DNA from: Trochalopteron elliotii
Taxonomy: Eukaryota > Chordata > Aves > Passeriformes > Leiothrichidae
DNA: 64,000 bases
Assembly: GCA_024734555.1 (NCBI GenBank)
Contig: JANPWX010000480.1
Coordinates: 2,289,816-2,353,815 of the forward strand
Direction: 5' to 3'
In this document: in pieces, positions 46,891 to 56,832 of the stretch
Numbering within the stretch: the stretch's first letter is position 1
How the letters are laid out: each line of letters opens with the position of its first letter
The notes under the pieces: model-generated
Seen by the model: only the letters and a program-made list of their open reading frames with translations
The model's database searches: none
Told to the model about the DNA's origin: nothing
Made by a program: the position numbers and the translations under genes

Positions 46891-49697
46891 AAGCTATATC
46901 ATATATGTGGAAGATGAGGAAGCTTTTTTTCAGCAGCCTTCTCAAAGTACTTGCAGTTGACACAATATAGTGCTGATTTGTATGTTTATCTATAAAATAT
47001 AAAAACTAATTTATCCATTTATGTGGATATGGATAGGGCCACACTGTATTACTTTTTAAAAACGTTTTCACCAAGTTGTTTAGAAATCACAAAGCAGATG
47101 ATAATGTTTTTCTAGTCCAGGATGTACCCAGATAAGGTTTGATCAGTGAGTAATTCTGCAGATAGCCATGATGAAATTAATGGAGCTTCATGAGAATAGA
47201 CACAGCTGCCCATACCAAAAGCTTTTGTAGGTTTATGAGAGATACTGTTTATGTCAACAAGTCGTCAAAGCTGTGAACTATTTGCTAATCAAGAGATCTG
47301 AAAGAGATATGAAAGTCTTAAAACTCAAGGACTTTTTTGATTGAGAACCAAGGTGTGATCTAAGTGCAGAAGGTGAAGGAACTTGCAAAGTGCAGCAGCC
47401 TTCTGTTGTTACCTGGCTGTAAAAAGGTGCTCAGTTTGTACAAGACCCTTTTTCTATTAGTGCCTACCCAAGAGACTGCAGAGCCTTTGCCAGCTGGGTG
47501 GTAGCTCTTGTCAGATGTCCTGTCCATGGATAAAGAGCATATATATATATATATATATATATCAGAATAGATTTAAGGCAAGAAGTTGGGATATGTAGGG
47601 GAACACTCACTTGAATTAACTGCATGGATTTTTTTGTTCAATTTGTTTATATTTTTTCCCCAAAAGGGTGCTGTATTTAAATTGTTCTGTGATACACCTG
47701 CAGGCTGATCCAGGAAGAATAATCCCAGTGACCAGGCAGCCAGTCTCAGCAGGATGGAGGGTGGACTGAGGTCACTTCCAGTAGACTGGCAGCACTCAGG
47801 CAATGAGGGAACCAAGGGGCAGGTTCTTCCTTTTGGACCCTCTGGATCCAGGGCTGATTGTTTGGGGAGATGCAGATGTAGCAAGTGCCAGTGATTTCCA
47901 AGGAGTGTAACCCAGAGGGATGTTTGCTGAGCTCTGCTTGTGACAGAGGAACTCTGGAGTTTGTCTAGCTTCTTTCCTTCCCTTTCCTATGCCAGCTCCT
48001 TCAGTCCCCATCCCAGACAGGCTGGCTAACAAATAGCTGCAGGTTTAGCTGGAGCTGGCAGAGCTGGAGCAACAGCAGCTCATTCCCTTCCTTCACTCCT
48101 GAGGAGTGATGCCTTGACTTCAAAGCCCTGCACAGTCAGGACAGAGGTCCCTGTGCTGTGCTGCTGCTTGGCCAGGTGAAGCTGGTGGTGCAGAGATGGC
48201 CCCAGGCTCCCATCTCATCACCTGAGGGTGCTGGGTGTGCACACCCACAGGAAGCAGCTTGGTTAAGTGAATTCTGTTGTGTCCCTTCACTCACTTGTGT
48301 TACTTTTTTTTTGTTTTTTTCTGTAAGTTTCCATGAAGTTTTCTGGCTTTATTTTCAGGTTCAGTCATAGGAAATAAATGAAGGTGCATAATTCAGTACA
48401 AAATAACTGCAGGTAGGCTGGAGATTGCTGCAACTACTGATGGTGTTTATCTGGTTTGACAATTGCAGTGCCTGCTGCAGTGTGAGCTGGCAGCTGTGAC
48501 ACTGGCAATGGCTGTGGGGACACTGCACAGCCCTCCCTGTGCCTGGGCCCTTGTTGCTGTGTACTAAGATGCCTTTTGGCAGATGTAATGACTAGCCTGG
48601 GGACACAACCAGCAGAGCTGGGATGTTCCTGGGCTTGCCATCTGCAATGTGCTGCTCCCTGTGCTCAGTGACAGCCCTGACACCCACAAGGAACTTGTGT
48701 GTGCCCAGCTCAGGGCTTGGGCACATGAGGGGAGGGAAGGGCTCCAGTAATGAAAATAGCAGCTCTTTCCACCACAGGGAACAGCTGATGGTAATTGAAC
48801 CAGTAGCATTTTCCAGGACGTGGAAGTGGCTGCTGCCATGTGATACAGAAAAATCACTTTCTGTTTTCCATCCATTCCTAAAACAAGCCACTTGTTCATC
48901 ACTCTAATGGCTGAATAATGTAATTTTAGAAGAGTTTGCTACCATAGTGACTAAAAAATAGCTGTTGTGTTGATTTTATCAGAAGTTTCTCATCCAGTTG
49001 TACCATACAAGGTTTTTGATTGTGATCGCTGTTGTTATCTGGACTAAACCAGAAGGAAATAGATTTGTTTCCAGAAAAATAGGCTATATTGTTTTTTCTG
49101 CTCTAGCTTTGTCACTTTACCAATACGGCAGCACATGTTTGTGTTGACAGATTGGCTTTTATACAATGTATTGTATGCAGAGATACTGTAAGATGAGGTG
49201 TTACAGATGAGGTGTTAAATAAAATAGTTTCCCTTAAGAAACTCCCCACCCCCCCTGTTGGAGGCACTGTTATTTCCTGGGATGGGCTGCTGCAGAAGTT
49301 CCTTCAAGAGTGTTGGTCATGTTCAAGCCACGTTTAGTCAGTGCTTTTCAAAACAAGGAGCAAGCCAAACAAAACAAGGCCAGCAGTGTCCCAGAAGGGG
49401 AGGAAAAATGGAGACTGTGACAGGTAGAAGAACTATAAAAGAAAGGCCTCATAAAATCAGGCTTGCTCTATTAAATTATTAAATTAATAGCTAGCCTGTC
49501 ATCTCTTCTAAGTGTAGTTAAGCAAGTTAAGTTAAGTTTCCCATGTGAAAACAATTTTGGTGTGAAAGGTTTGTTAATACAACAACCTCTGCTTGGGTTG
49601 AAAAATAAATGCATCTGTGTAAACACTAAGATCTGTCCCAGGAGAATCCATAAATGAAAAATATAAACAACCCGAATTTTAGCATGAACACAAATCA
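46891..49697. other. Gene-free spacer after TBC1D8B
   Basis: No gene recognised on either strand. It holds an (AT)13 run at 47539-47564 and unique sequence. RPL31, which lies in the equivalent place beside human NPAS2/TBC1D8, is not present. Confidence 0.6.
47539..47564. repeat. (AT)n microsatellite
   Basis: Thirteen uninterrupted AT units. Confidence 0.95.
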
Positions 49698-49842
49698 CCT
49701 TCTGAGAGAAATGAATAAATAAATGGAGTAGTAAGAAAACTACTGGCCAGTAGGTCTGTGAAAACCATGAGATAAGTGATGTGAATAAAGAATTGGCTTT
49801 TCCCGCATGAAGAAAAGGGAGTTTCAGCTGCCTCGTTACAAC
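49698..49842. repeat. Left copy of a flanking direct repeat
   Basis: Shares with 52208-52349 the ordered blocks ccttctga, agtagtaagaaaactac, tctgtgaaaac, ataagtgatgtg, aataaagaattg (agtaaagaattg on the right) and catgaagaaaa. Identity is imperfect, with small indels. The two copies bracket the CpG-rich block. It could be part of an LTR or of an unknown interspersed repeat; the AATAAA inside this left copy is lost in the right one. Confidence 0.75.
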
Positions 49843-50279
49843 ATCGATGACCCGAAGCGGTGGAGGGAGGGGAAAAAGGAGGCGGGCCAAGCCGGGACGG
49901 GACTCGAGAGGCGGAACACACACAGTCGGGAACGAAGAGCCCGCAGCGAAAGGAAATTCAAGCCGCAAATACACAAAGTAGCCGGGCAAAACACACAAAG
50001 ACAGAACCGGGCGGGGAGCGGGACCCGAGCGGGGAGAGCACGGGGATAGAAACAGAGAAATAAACACAGGAACAAAAGAGCAACAAACAGAGAAATAAAC
50101 CCCAAAACAAGCCCAGAAACAAGCCCAGCTCCCGGGAAAGGCGCCGCCCAGGGGGAGTGAGCACGGACCGAAAAATGCATTGCGGGCACTGAGCCGGGGG
50201 AAAGAGGAGCGATCTCCAAACCCGCGTGGAGAGTCAAGAGCGGCAGATACGGGAGAGACGATCCCGAATCGCGGCACAG

Positions 50280-50665
50280 CACGGCCGAGAGCTGCGGGGA
50301 GCGCCCGAGGGCCGGGAAACGGAGAGTACGAGGGGAGAGGGACTGGGAAACTGCGGGAATGACACCGAGAGCCGGGAAACTGATTGTGGGAGGGGAGAAC
50401 GGGCTGGGGAACCGCGGAAACAGCGCCGAGAGCCCGGAAATTGATCGTGCGAAGGGAGAACGGGCTGGGGAACCGCGGGAATGACACCGAGGGCCGGGAA
50501 ACTGATCGTGGGAGGGGAGAAGGGGCTGGGAAACCGCGGGAATGACACCGAGAGCCCGGAAATTGATTGTGGGAGGGGAGAAGGGGCTGGAGAACCGCGG
50601 AAACAGCGCCGAGGGCCGGGAAATTGATTGTGGGAGGGGAGAACGGGCTGGAACCACGGGAATAA
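50280..50665. repeat. 61-bp tandem repeat array
   Basis: The block GGGCTGGGGAACCGCGGGAA recurs at 50401, 50462, 50523, 50584 and 50645, exactly 61 bp apart, with a degenerate unit before. Units alternate between aatgacacc and aacagcgcc versions. Because 61 is not a multiple of three, all frames of the minus strand are shared between units, which explains the overlapping long ORFs there. Confidence 0.93.
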
Positions 50666-50759
50666 CACCGAGAGAGCTGCGGAAACGCGACTGACAATCG
50701 GGGCGAGCGCTCCGGGCTTGAGCCGGGGAGACAGCGGCCACAGAGAGTCCTGAAAAATA

Positions 50760-51290
50760 CGCTGTGCAAAATACGCGCCGCGTATCATACGCGCCGCGGT
50801 GCGTAACAGCCGCGTAATTACGCACACAGGGCTGAGAGGTGAAGCCAGATTTTTGAGTTCAAAAGCTACGTAGCGGAAAACACGCGCCGCGGTGCGTAAC
50901 ACCCGCGTAATTACGCGCATACTCCGCGGAGTAAAACCACGACTTTTGAGTTCAAAAAACCACCCACTGGAGAATAGGTTCCGCGGAAATTACGCGCCGC
51001 GGATGATACGCGCCGCGGAGCGTCGCACCCGCGTAATTACGCACACAGGGCTGAGAGGTGAAGTCAGAAGTTTTGAGTTCAAAAACTACGTGGCGGAAAA
51101 CACGCGCCGCGGTGCGTAACACTCACGTAATTACGCGCATACTCCGCGGAGTAAAATCACGAATTTTGAGATCAAGAACTACGCGGTGGAAAATACGCGC
51201 CGCTGAAAATACGCGCCGCGGATGATACGCGCCGCGGAGCGTCGCACCCGCGTAACTACGCGCATACGCCGCAGAGTTACGCGGAGAGTG
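50760..51290. repeat. About 215-bp higher-order repeat with palindromic core
   Basis: The unit beginning cacacagggctgagaggtga starts at 50823 and 51042 (219 bp). The palindrome ACTCCGCGGAGT recurs at 50931 and 51141 (210 bp). ACGCGCCGC occurs about ten times. CGCGTAATTACGCG is a perfect 14-bp palindrome at 50904-50917, with near-perfect versions in each unit. Confidence 0.9.
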
Positions 51291-51419
51291 AGAGGTTAAA
51301 AATGGGGTTAAAGACTGAAAATATAAGCTCGCGCGCTTCAGCCGACAAAACAGCGCTAATCGTTGCCCACACGGTATTTTATTAGAAATCCGCTTAAAAA
51401 ACTGAAAATCTGCTGAAGG

Positions 51420-51830
51420 GACCGCAGCTGCTGCGGCAGCCGCCCCCTCCGCGGGCTCCAGAGGCCTCTCGGGCACTCTCTCGTGTGGCTCTTTCTGTCC
51501 GATGGAAAAGTTACCTTTTAGTTGCGTTTTTCGTGTTGAAAAGACTATTAAATAACGTTAAACCCACTTTGAAACTGTTCTCGAGCTGAACAGAACAGGG
51601 GACCCTGTTCGGGGACCCGAACAAAAGCCCGGAGACGGACTCTGTCACTGCGTGCGCCTGCAAAATGCTTCCGGCGGGAAACAATGTGCTCAGGGAGTGA
51701 GGTTCCGCCTCCCGTTGCACCGGAGCCGCGGTCACCACGGTGACCGCAGTGGCGGGCGGTGGCGGGCGGTGATCGCCGTGGCGGCGGCAGCCCCGCGCGG
51801 GTGAGTTTTATCCTCCAGAAAACCCCCGAG
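51420..51830. promoter_or_regulatory. CpG-island-like segment with inverted repeats
   Basis: GC/CpG-rich, with GAACAGGGGACCCTGTTC (51593-51610, 8-bp arms) and GCGGTCACCACGGTGACCGC (51728-51747, 9-bp arms). A good splice donor (gcgcgg then gtgagt at about 51800) follows a + strand open stretch. This could be an orphan promoter with a first exon, but no downstream exon was found. Confidence 0.3.
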
Positions 51831-52009
51831 CCCCGGTCGGTTCGCAGCTCCGTAAGGAAACGCGCGAGCTGGGCAGACGGCAGGAACCGGGCCCAATTTC
51901 CTGCAACACAGCTCCTTCCCTCAGCTGAAGGGAATTGTCAGTGGCGATTTCTGCCTTTTTAACCTTTTCTGGATTTGTTTTCGGTGTTTCCCCCTCCTTT
52001 TGCTACAGG

Positions 52010-52125
52010 CGCTTTTTTTTACATGTGGTTTTTGTTTTGGTTTTTTTTTTTGGTTGGTTTTTTTTGGTTGGTTTTTTTTTTTTTTTTTTGTTTTTTTTTT
52101 TAACTGATTAAAAAAAATATTATTT
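52010..52125. repeat. T-rich low-complexity tract
   Basis: Almost pure T with TTGG interruptions (ggttggtttttt), immediately left of the right flanking repeat. Read on the minus strand it is an A-rich tail, as left by retrotransposition. Confidence 0.8.
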
Positions 52126-52207
52126 TTATTTGTGTTGCTTTTCCTCCTCAGCTTTTCTATCCTCGGGTGGTTGGGGGTGAAACGGGGATGCAGCAGCCCC
52201 GGGAGAG

Positions 52208-52349
52208 CCTTCTGACCAAAAAATGAAGTAGTAAGAAAACTACCAGCTTGTGCTGCACGCAAACTCTGTGAAAACTATAAAATAAGTGATGTGAGTAAAG
52301 AATTGCCCTTTCCCCCATGAAGAAAATGGACTCTCAGCTAATTTATTAC
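52208..52349. repeat. Right copy of the flanking direct repeat
   Basis: See 49698-49842; same orientation, about 2,510 bp apart. Copies have diverged by many substitutions, so the duplication is not recent. Confidence 0.75.
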
Positions 52350-52603
52350 AATAAGAGACCTATTTTGAAGCCTGAGGTGGCTGCAGTGCTGAGCTGGTGT
52401 GTTCTGGCACTTGCTTTCTGCATCCAAATTCCACGTGCACACCCTGATGATTTGGGTTTTTTTTTTTTTAATTTATGCATTGCTCCTGTTGTCTGTGGCA
52501 CTGGTCACAGAAATCCCAGTCCTTGTCCCAGAGCCCCAACACACCCACAACACCCAGGCAATAACAAGAGTACATAGTGTGTAAGAGGTCCTACAAGTAT
52601 TGT

Positions 52604-52609
52604 TTTATT
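52604..52609 (-). terminator. Distal poly(A) signal, CLOCK-family gene
   Basis: AATAAA on the minus strand at the left edge of the AT-rich presumed UTR; left of it the repeat block begins. Confidence 0.4.
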
Positions 52610-53833
52610 TCTTCTTAATTTTTTTTTTCTTTAAATACTATGTACAATCTGTTTAAAGCTTGTCAAAATGCATGGGCTCCCATTCAATGGAGCTGTGCAG
52701 GGACATATAGATTCAAAACAAGAATAAAATCTTTACTGTTCATCTTCATAAGACACTTACTTTTTCCCATTACAAAATACTTTTAAGAATAATAACATTT
52801 ATAAATGTATTTATATTCAACATCATATAAAATAAACCAAGATTTATACTCAATTCTAGACTTCTTCTTATTTACTTTTTTCCTTTCTTGCATGAACTAT
52901 ATACAATATATACAGTAACTTCTCATTGTGTTTGTCAAATCAGCCTGATTGTACCCACCAGGCTTTAGCTTATATGTACAAATATGCTAAAAGTGCAAGA
53001 CTTTATTATTTAAAGCTGCCTGTGTTTTCAGAGGTCTGGAATTGTGTGGCCTATATATATATATTTCTATATAGATATACAGCTGCATACATAGAAATGT
53101 ATATTAAAACCACGTATATCCATATATAGTTATAGTATATAGGTACTTGTGTGCCAGAAAACCTCAGAACATTTATGACTGATAGGCCAACCCTGCTGCC
53201 AACAGTCACATCCCTGCCCTCTGCTTGTCACCAACAAGTCACACTTGAAATTTCTTGTCAACCAAACCCACCAGCAATCCTCAATTCCAAACGAGTCATA
53301 TAAAAGCACAGGTCATGGCTAACACCGAGGTAAACAAATACAAACCAACCTGAATAAAGAGATTTTTTTTTTAAATCCATCTATTTTTTTTTATTATTAT
53401 TATTTTTTTTTTCCAGAGTGACAATATAAGGCAAAACCCCCCTGGCTTTGATTCAGCCTTGCCCTTGGCTGGAGGCAGGCTGAGCAAAGACCAAGCCAGC
53501 CCCAAACAGGGTGGGTAGGATTTTGTCCTTTGGAGCATTTTGAGAACACAAAGCCCTGCCTGTGGGGCAGTGCCTGGGACTGTGCAGCCCCCACCACCAG
53601 CAGCAAGGCTGGCACCTGGGGGGGCCCTGACAATGGGGGGGGGGGCACGTGATAAAGTGCATTTTTAGGTCTCTGCTTTTAGCAAGGCTGATCTAACATG
53701 TAAACATCCTCAGCAAGCTCCTGTGCTCCTGGCTGGGGGCTGTGAGCAGGGGCTGTGCCCCCAAGGGACAGGGCAGTGCCCAGGGCACGGCCCCACCTGC
53801 TGCACCCACCTCCCCCAGAACCCCTTCCCAACC

Positions 53834-53865
53834 CTATTTTATTTTATTTTATTTTATTTTATTTT
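53834..53865. repeat. (ATTTT)n microsatellite
   Basis: Six tandem pentamers. On the minus strand these make overlapping AATAAA words. Confidence 0.93.
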
Positions 53866-54096
53866 GGACTCACTATCAAAGCCACAGCAATGCCAGAAAA
53901 CTGCTCTGCCTCAGCTGCCTCCCTGTTAAACAAAGACACCCCCCAAGCCCCTGACCCCGAGCAGCACCACCTGTGAGATCCATTGGATTGCCAATCCTGC
54001 CATGGCTGGGCTGTGTGGTGATGGGGCACTGCACAGCAGCCATGGGGATGGGTTGGGGTGATGCAGGTTTAATGGGGCAGCCAGGGAAATCATGGC

Positions 54097-54153
54097 CTTT
54101 CCCTTCCCCTTTCCCTTCCCCTTTCCCTTCCCCTTTCCCTTCCCCTTTCCCTC
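54097..54153. repeat. 12-bp polypyrimidine/polypurine tandem repeat
   Basis: Four to five copies of CCCTTCCCCTTT. The minus strand is all purine with G3-G4 runs spaced by A3/AA, able to form a G-quadruplex or triplex. Confidence 0.92.
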
Positions 54154-54650
54154 CAGGCAGCCACCCCGAGCCACAAGCTGTGCAATGCTGGAGCACTAAC
54201 ACAGACATCTGTGTTAGCCTCCTCTCCAGTGTTATGTGCCAAGGCTATGGTGAAAAAAAAATCCCACAACCAACTCCCAAAAAAATACAACCCCCTCCTA
54301 CCGTGTCTTTGTGAGCACCCCTGCTGCCTTAGGATGAGGAGAGGGAGACCCTAAAACTACTAGTGCTTTAAAAACTAAAGTTTCCTACCCTGAAGGCTCT
54401 GTGCTGGCAGCACAAACCTGCAGAGCAGGAAAGCCCCAGGTGTTTTATTTCAGCTCCAGATTGCCCCACAAAGGCAGGTGTTCCAAATCCCACCACCAGC
54501 AGTGAGGCACCCCGTGGCTCTGCTGCAGACACCATTTCTTGTCATGGTTTGAAATGGCTCAGGCTGTCCAAGAGCAGCTGCTTGGCTGCCCAACGCCCAG
54601 GGGCTGCATTTGCTGTGTGGGCTGGGGCTGAAAAGGCACAAGCCTCAATG

Positions 54651-54811
54651 TTGGAGCCCTCATTGCCTCAATTCTATGGCCAAATACATTCCCCAAAATG
54701 TGGCCAGTTCTGAACCCACCATCCAGTATTGGAGCTCTCACTGCCTCCATTCTCTGGCCAACTACACTCCCCAGAATGCTGCATGTGGCCAGCTCTGAAC
54801 CCACCATCCAT
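54651..54811. repeat. 78-bp tandem duplication
   Basis: ttggagccctcattgcct (54651) and ttggagctctcactgcct (54729) open two similar units, each ending in tctgaacccaccatcca. The second has a 7-bp insertion and contains a ZNF143-like element at 54761-54779. Confidence 0.85.
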
Positions 54812-55673
54812 CCCATCTGTCACCCCTGGGAGCTGTGCATTAATATCCCAGTCAAAGCTAACCCCTGCAGCTGCTTTTGCCCAAGGGAGGGGACTCATGA
54901 ACAGCCAGGGGTTGGCACAGATTTGTTCACACACCCATCTCTGCCCTGGCCAAAACACCAAAGCACCCTAAGGGCCTTGCACCAGTCCCTGAAAGCTCCT
55001 GGCTGACCCCATCTCCTCCCACTGTCACTCCCCCAGGCATGGTGGCACAGCAAAAACCCATCCCCTTCCCCAGGAAAAACTGCTGGGAAACAGCCCCTGG
55101 TGTGTGCCAGGGCTGGAGGAGCCCTGCTGTGCCCTTTTCTTGAAGCACAGGGCTGCTTGTGCCAAAAACTGCTCCACCAGTAACATCAGGGACACCAGCT
55201 GCTGCAGTGCTGCCAGGGGCCCAGAAAGTGGCTTGCAGAAGGAAAAGAAGGGAACAAAAAGAAAAACAAAAAACAACCCCAAAAAAATTAAAAAAAGAAA
55301 AAAAAAAAGGCAAAACCAAGCATTCTTTGCTTGGTTTCAACAGATATTAGGAACTAAACATTAGGAACTAACTCCTCTCTAAACCTTGCTCTGTCTGCCA
55401 GCTGGAGCTTTACTGCTAGATGGAGCTGCTCCTAACTAACCACTGCCTTGCAAAGTTTACAGTAATGGCCAAACCCATCTACATTTGGGCCCTAACAATG
55501 CCCAAAGTTAGTACTCAGCTACTAACACTTCCAAAATGTACTTTTTAATTTTTCCTTTGGAAAGACACAAAACAGTAGGGACACTTAACTATACACCCAC
55601 TGAGGAATAAACTGGTTTTTCAATTCATAAATATAAACTTACAGTTAAAAAGTGACAATTTACAAAAATACAA

Positions 55674-55679
55674 TTTATT
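55674..55679 (-). terminator. Proximal poly(A) signal, CLOCK-family gene
   Basis: AATAAA on the minus strand about 1 kb after the stop codon. Confidence 0.5.
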
Positions 55680-56423
55680 GCTGACCCTATGGGCTTGTAA
55701 CATGGTGTGTTGTGATTATACATTTTGGGTTCGCCAAATTGAAACATGACCTAGCAAAACCACAAAGTTTGCTGTCATCTGCTGTTCTACACATGTTTGT
55801 TTGTTTTTATGTATAGAAACGTATACAACTACATCACTTGAAACAAAAAAAAAAAAAAAAAAGGAGTAAAGATTTTTTTGTCTGCAACCTGAAAAATATT
55901 TGGCTACAGGGAGTAAAAACCATACAAATTTATCTTAACTTGTTAACCAAAAATAAAACTTGACAAATATTGTACTAGCTGCGATGTGAGCTGGTATAAC
56001 AACAGTAAGAAATTCAGGCAAAAGTGGTGTTATGTAAATTAGCAGCATTATCCAAACTCCTGGAAAAAAAAACCTGCGGGACTGAGGTATAGAAAAAGGA
56101 AAAAAGAATTCACAATGGACCTACTACAGCAAAACGAGTTATGTACACGGTAATCCAATGGTGTCCTGTGGACTGGTACAGTCTGTGTGCTCCAAATGCT
56201 GGGCTTAAATTCACAGTGACTTTCAGCATTGAAGTCCTGAATGGAAAAATGTTTGTTTTTTTTTTCCATTGCAAACTGAGCTTCATGACAGCCTGATGCC
56301 TCTCCTCCCTGCAGCAAGGAAGTCATCACTTCCAGCGGCACCACCACGGTGCTGGGCCAGGGCACTGCATCATGGACTGGCTGCGTGGGAATCCCAACAA
56401 GCAGAGGGCCCTTGCAGCCATGC

Positions 56424-56530
56424 AGCCATGCATCCCTGTCAGCAGGGATCATGCCTCCAGCCATGCATCCCTGTCAGCAGGGATCATCCCTCCAGCCATG
56501 CATCCCTGTCAGCAGGGATCATCCCTCCAG
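56424..56530. repeat. 35-bp triplicate with hairpins in the CLOCK-family 3' UTR
   Basis: catgcatccctgtcagcagg recurs at 56430, 56465 and 56500, 35 bp apart. Each unit contains ATCCCTG-TCAG-CAGGGAT, a perfect 7-bp stem with a 4-base loop (56432-56449 and the two following copies). Confidence 0.9.
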
Positions 56531-56661
56531 CACCACCTCCCCACGAGCCCGACCTCTCCCGACGGCGCCGTGCTCCCTCTCTCTCTCTCCCGTGTGCACC
56601 CCGGCGTGGTGGCTCCTGCAGCCGTGAGCTCTGTGAGCTCCTCCTCTCCCAGGACAGACCT

Positions 56662-56832
56662 TCAGGGCAGCTGCATCTCTGGCAGGTCAGGCAGGTTGCA
56701 GGGCTGCCCCTGTGTGTGGTGGCTCTGCTGCTGTGGGTGGAGGAAGTAGCTCAAGGGGTTCTGCTGCGGAGTGTGGGGCGGCTGGAAAATGCGCTGCGCT
56801 GGAGCCCCCGGCACCAGCTCGGGACCTTGCAT
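56662..56832 (-). CDS. CLOCK-family last coding exon and stop
   Basis: Acceptor ccccacag. It encodes MQGPELVPGAPAQRIFQPPH, then NPLSYFLHPQQQSHH and the end NLPDLPEMQLP, stop TGA at 56664-56662. The last residues resemble SLPDPSKVQPQ of CLOCK. Confidence 0.88.
   Translation of the reverse strand: MQGPELVPGAPAQRIFQPPHTPQQNPLSYFLHPQQQSHHTQGQPCNLPDLPEMQLP

Larger units (their letters stand above)
49843..51950. other. CpG-rich composite repeat block of unknown origin
   Basis: About 2.1 kb with very high CpG content in an AT-rich neighbourhood. From left to right: purine-rich GC sequence, a 61-bp tandem array, an about 215-bp higher-order repeat full of palindromes, then a CpG-island-like part with two perfect inverted repeats. 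Long frames on the minus strand (329 and 432 codons) are proline/serine/phenylalanine-rich by-products of repeats. I recognise no transposase, polymerase or other domain. Confidence 0.7.
52585..56661 (-). other. 3' UTR of the CLOCK-family gene (maximal extent)
   Basis: On the minus strand AATAAA occurs at 55674-55679 (short UTR of about 1 kb) and at 52604-52609 (long UTR of about 4 kb). The stretch 52600-53400 is very AT-rich with many ATTTA-like motifs, typical of a long regulated UTR. No other gene is visible here. Confidence 0.5.

Noticed and set aside
49471..50769. 432-codon open frame on the minus strand (and a 329-codon one overlapping it)
   Set aside because: It runs through the 61-bp array in a frame that shifts with every unit, overlaps another equally long frame, and has Pro/Ser/Phe-rich composition with no domain. 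The frame starts and ends in unrelated AT-rich sequence.
46891..52600. RPL31 on the minus strand between TBC1D8B and the CLOCK-like gene
   Set aside because: None of the short, highly conserved RPL31 exons is visible in any frame.
52431..53650. CACGTG E-boxes near the CLOCK-like 3' region as autoregulatory sites
   Set aside because: Single hexamers occur by chance at this spacing, also at about 4699, 21803 and 41722, and these two are far from any promoter.
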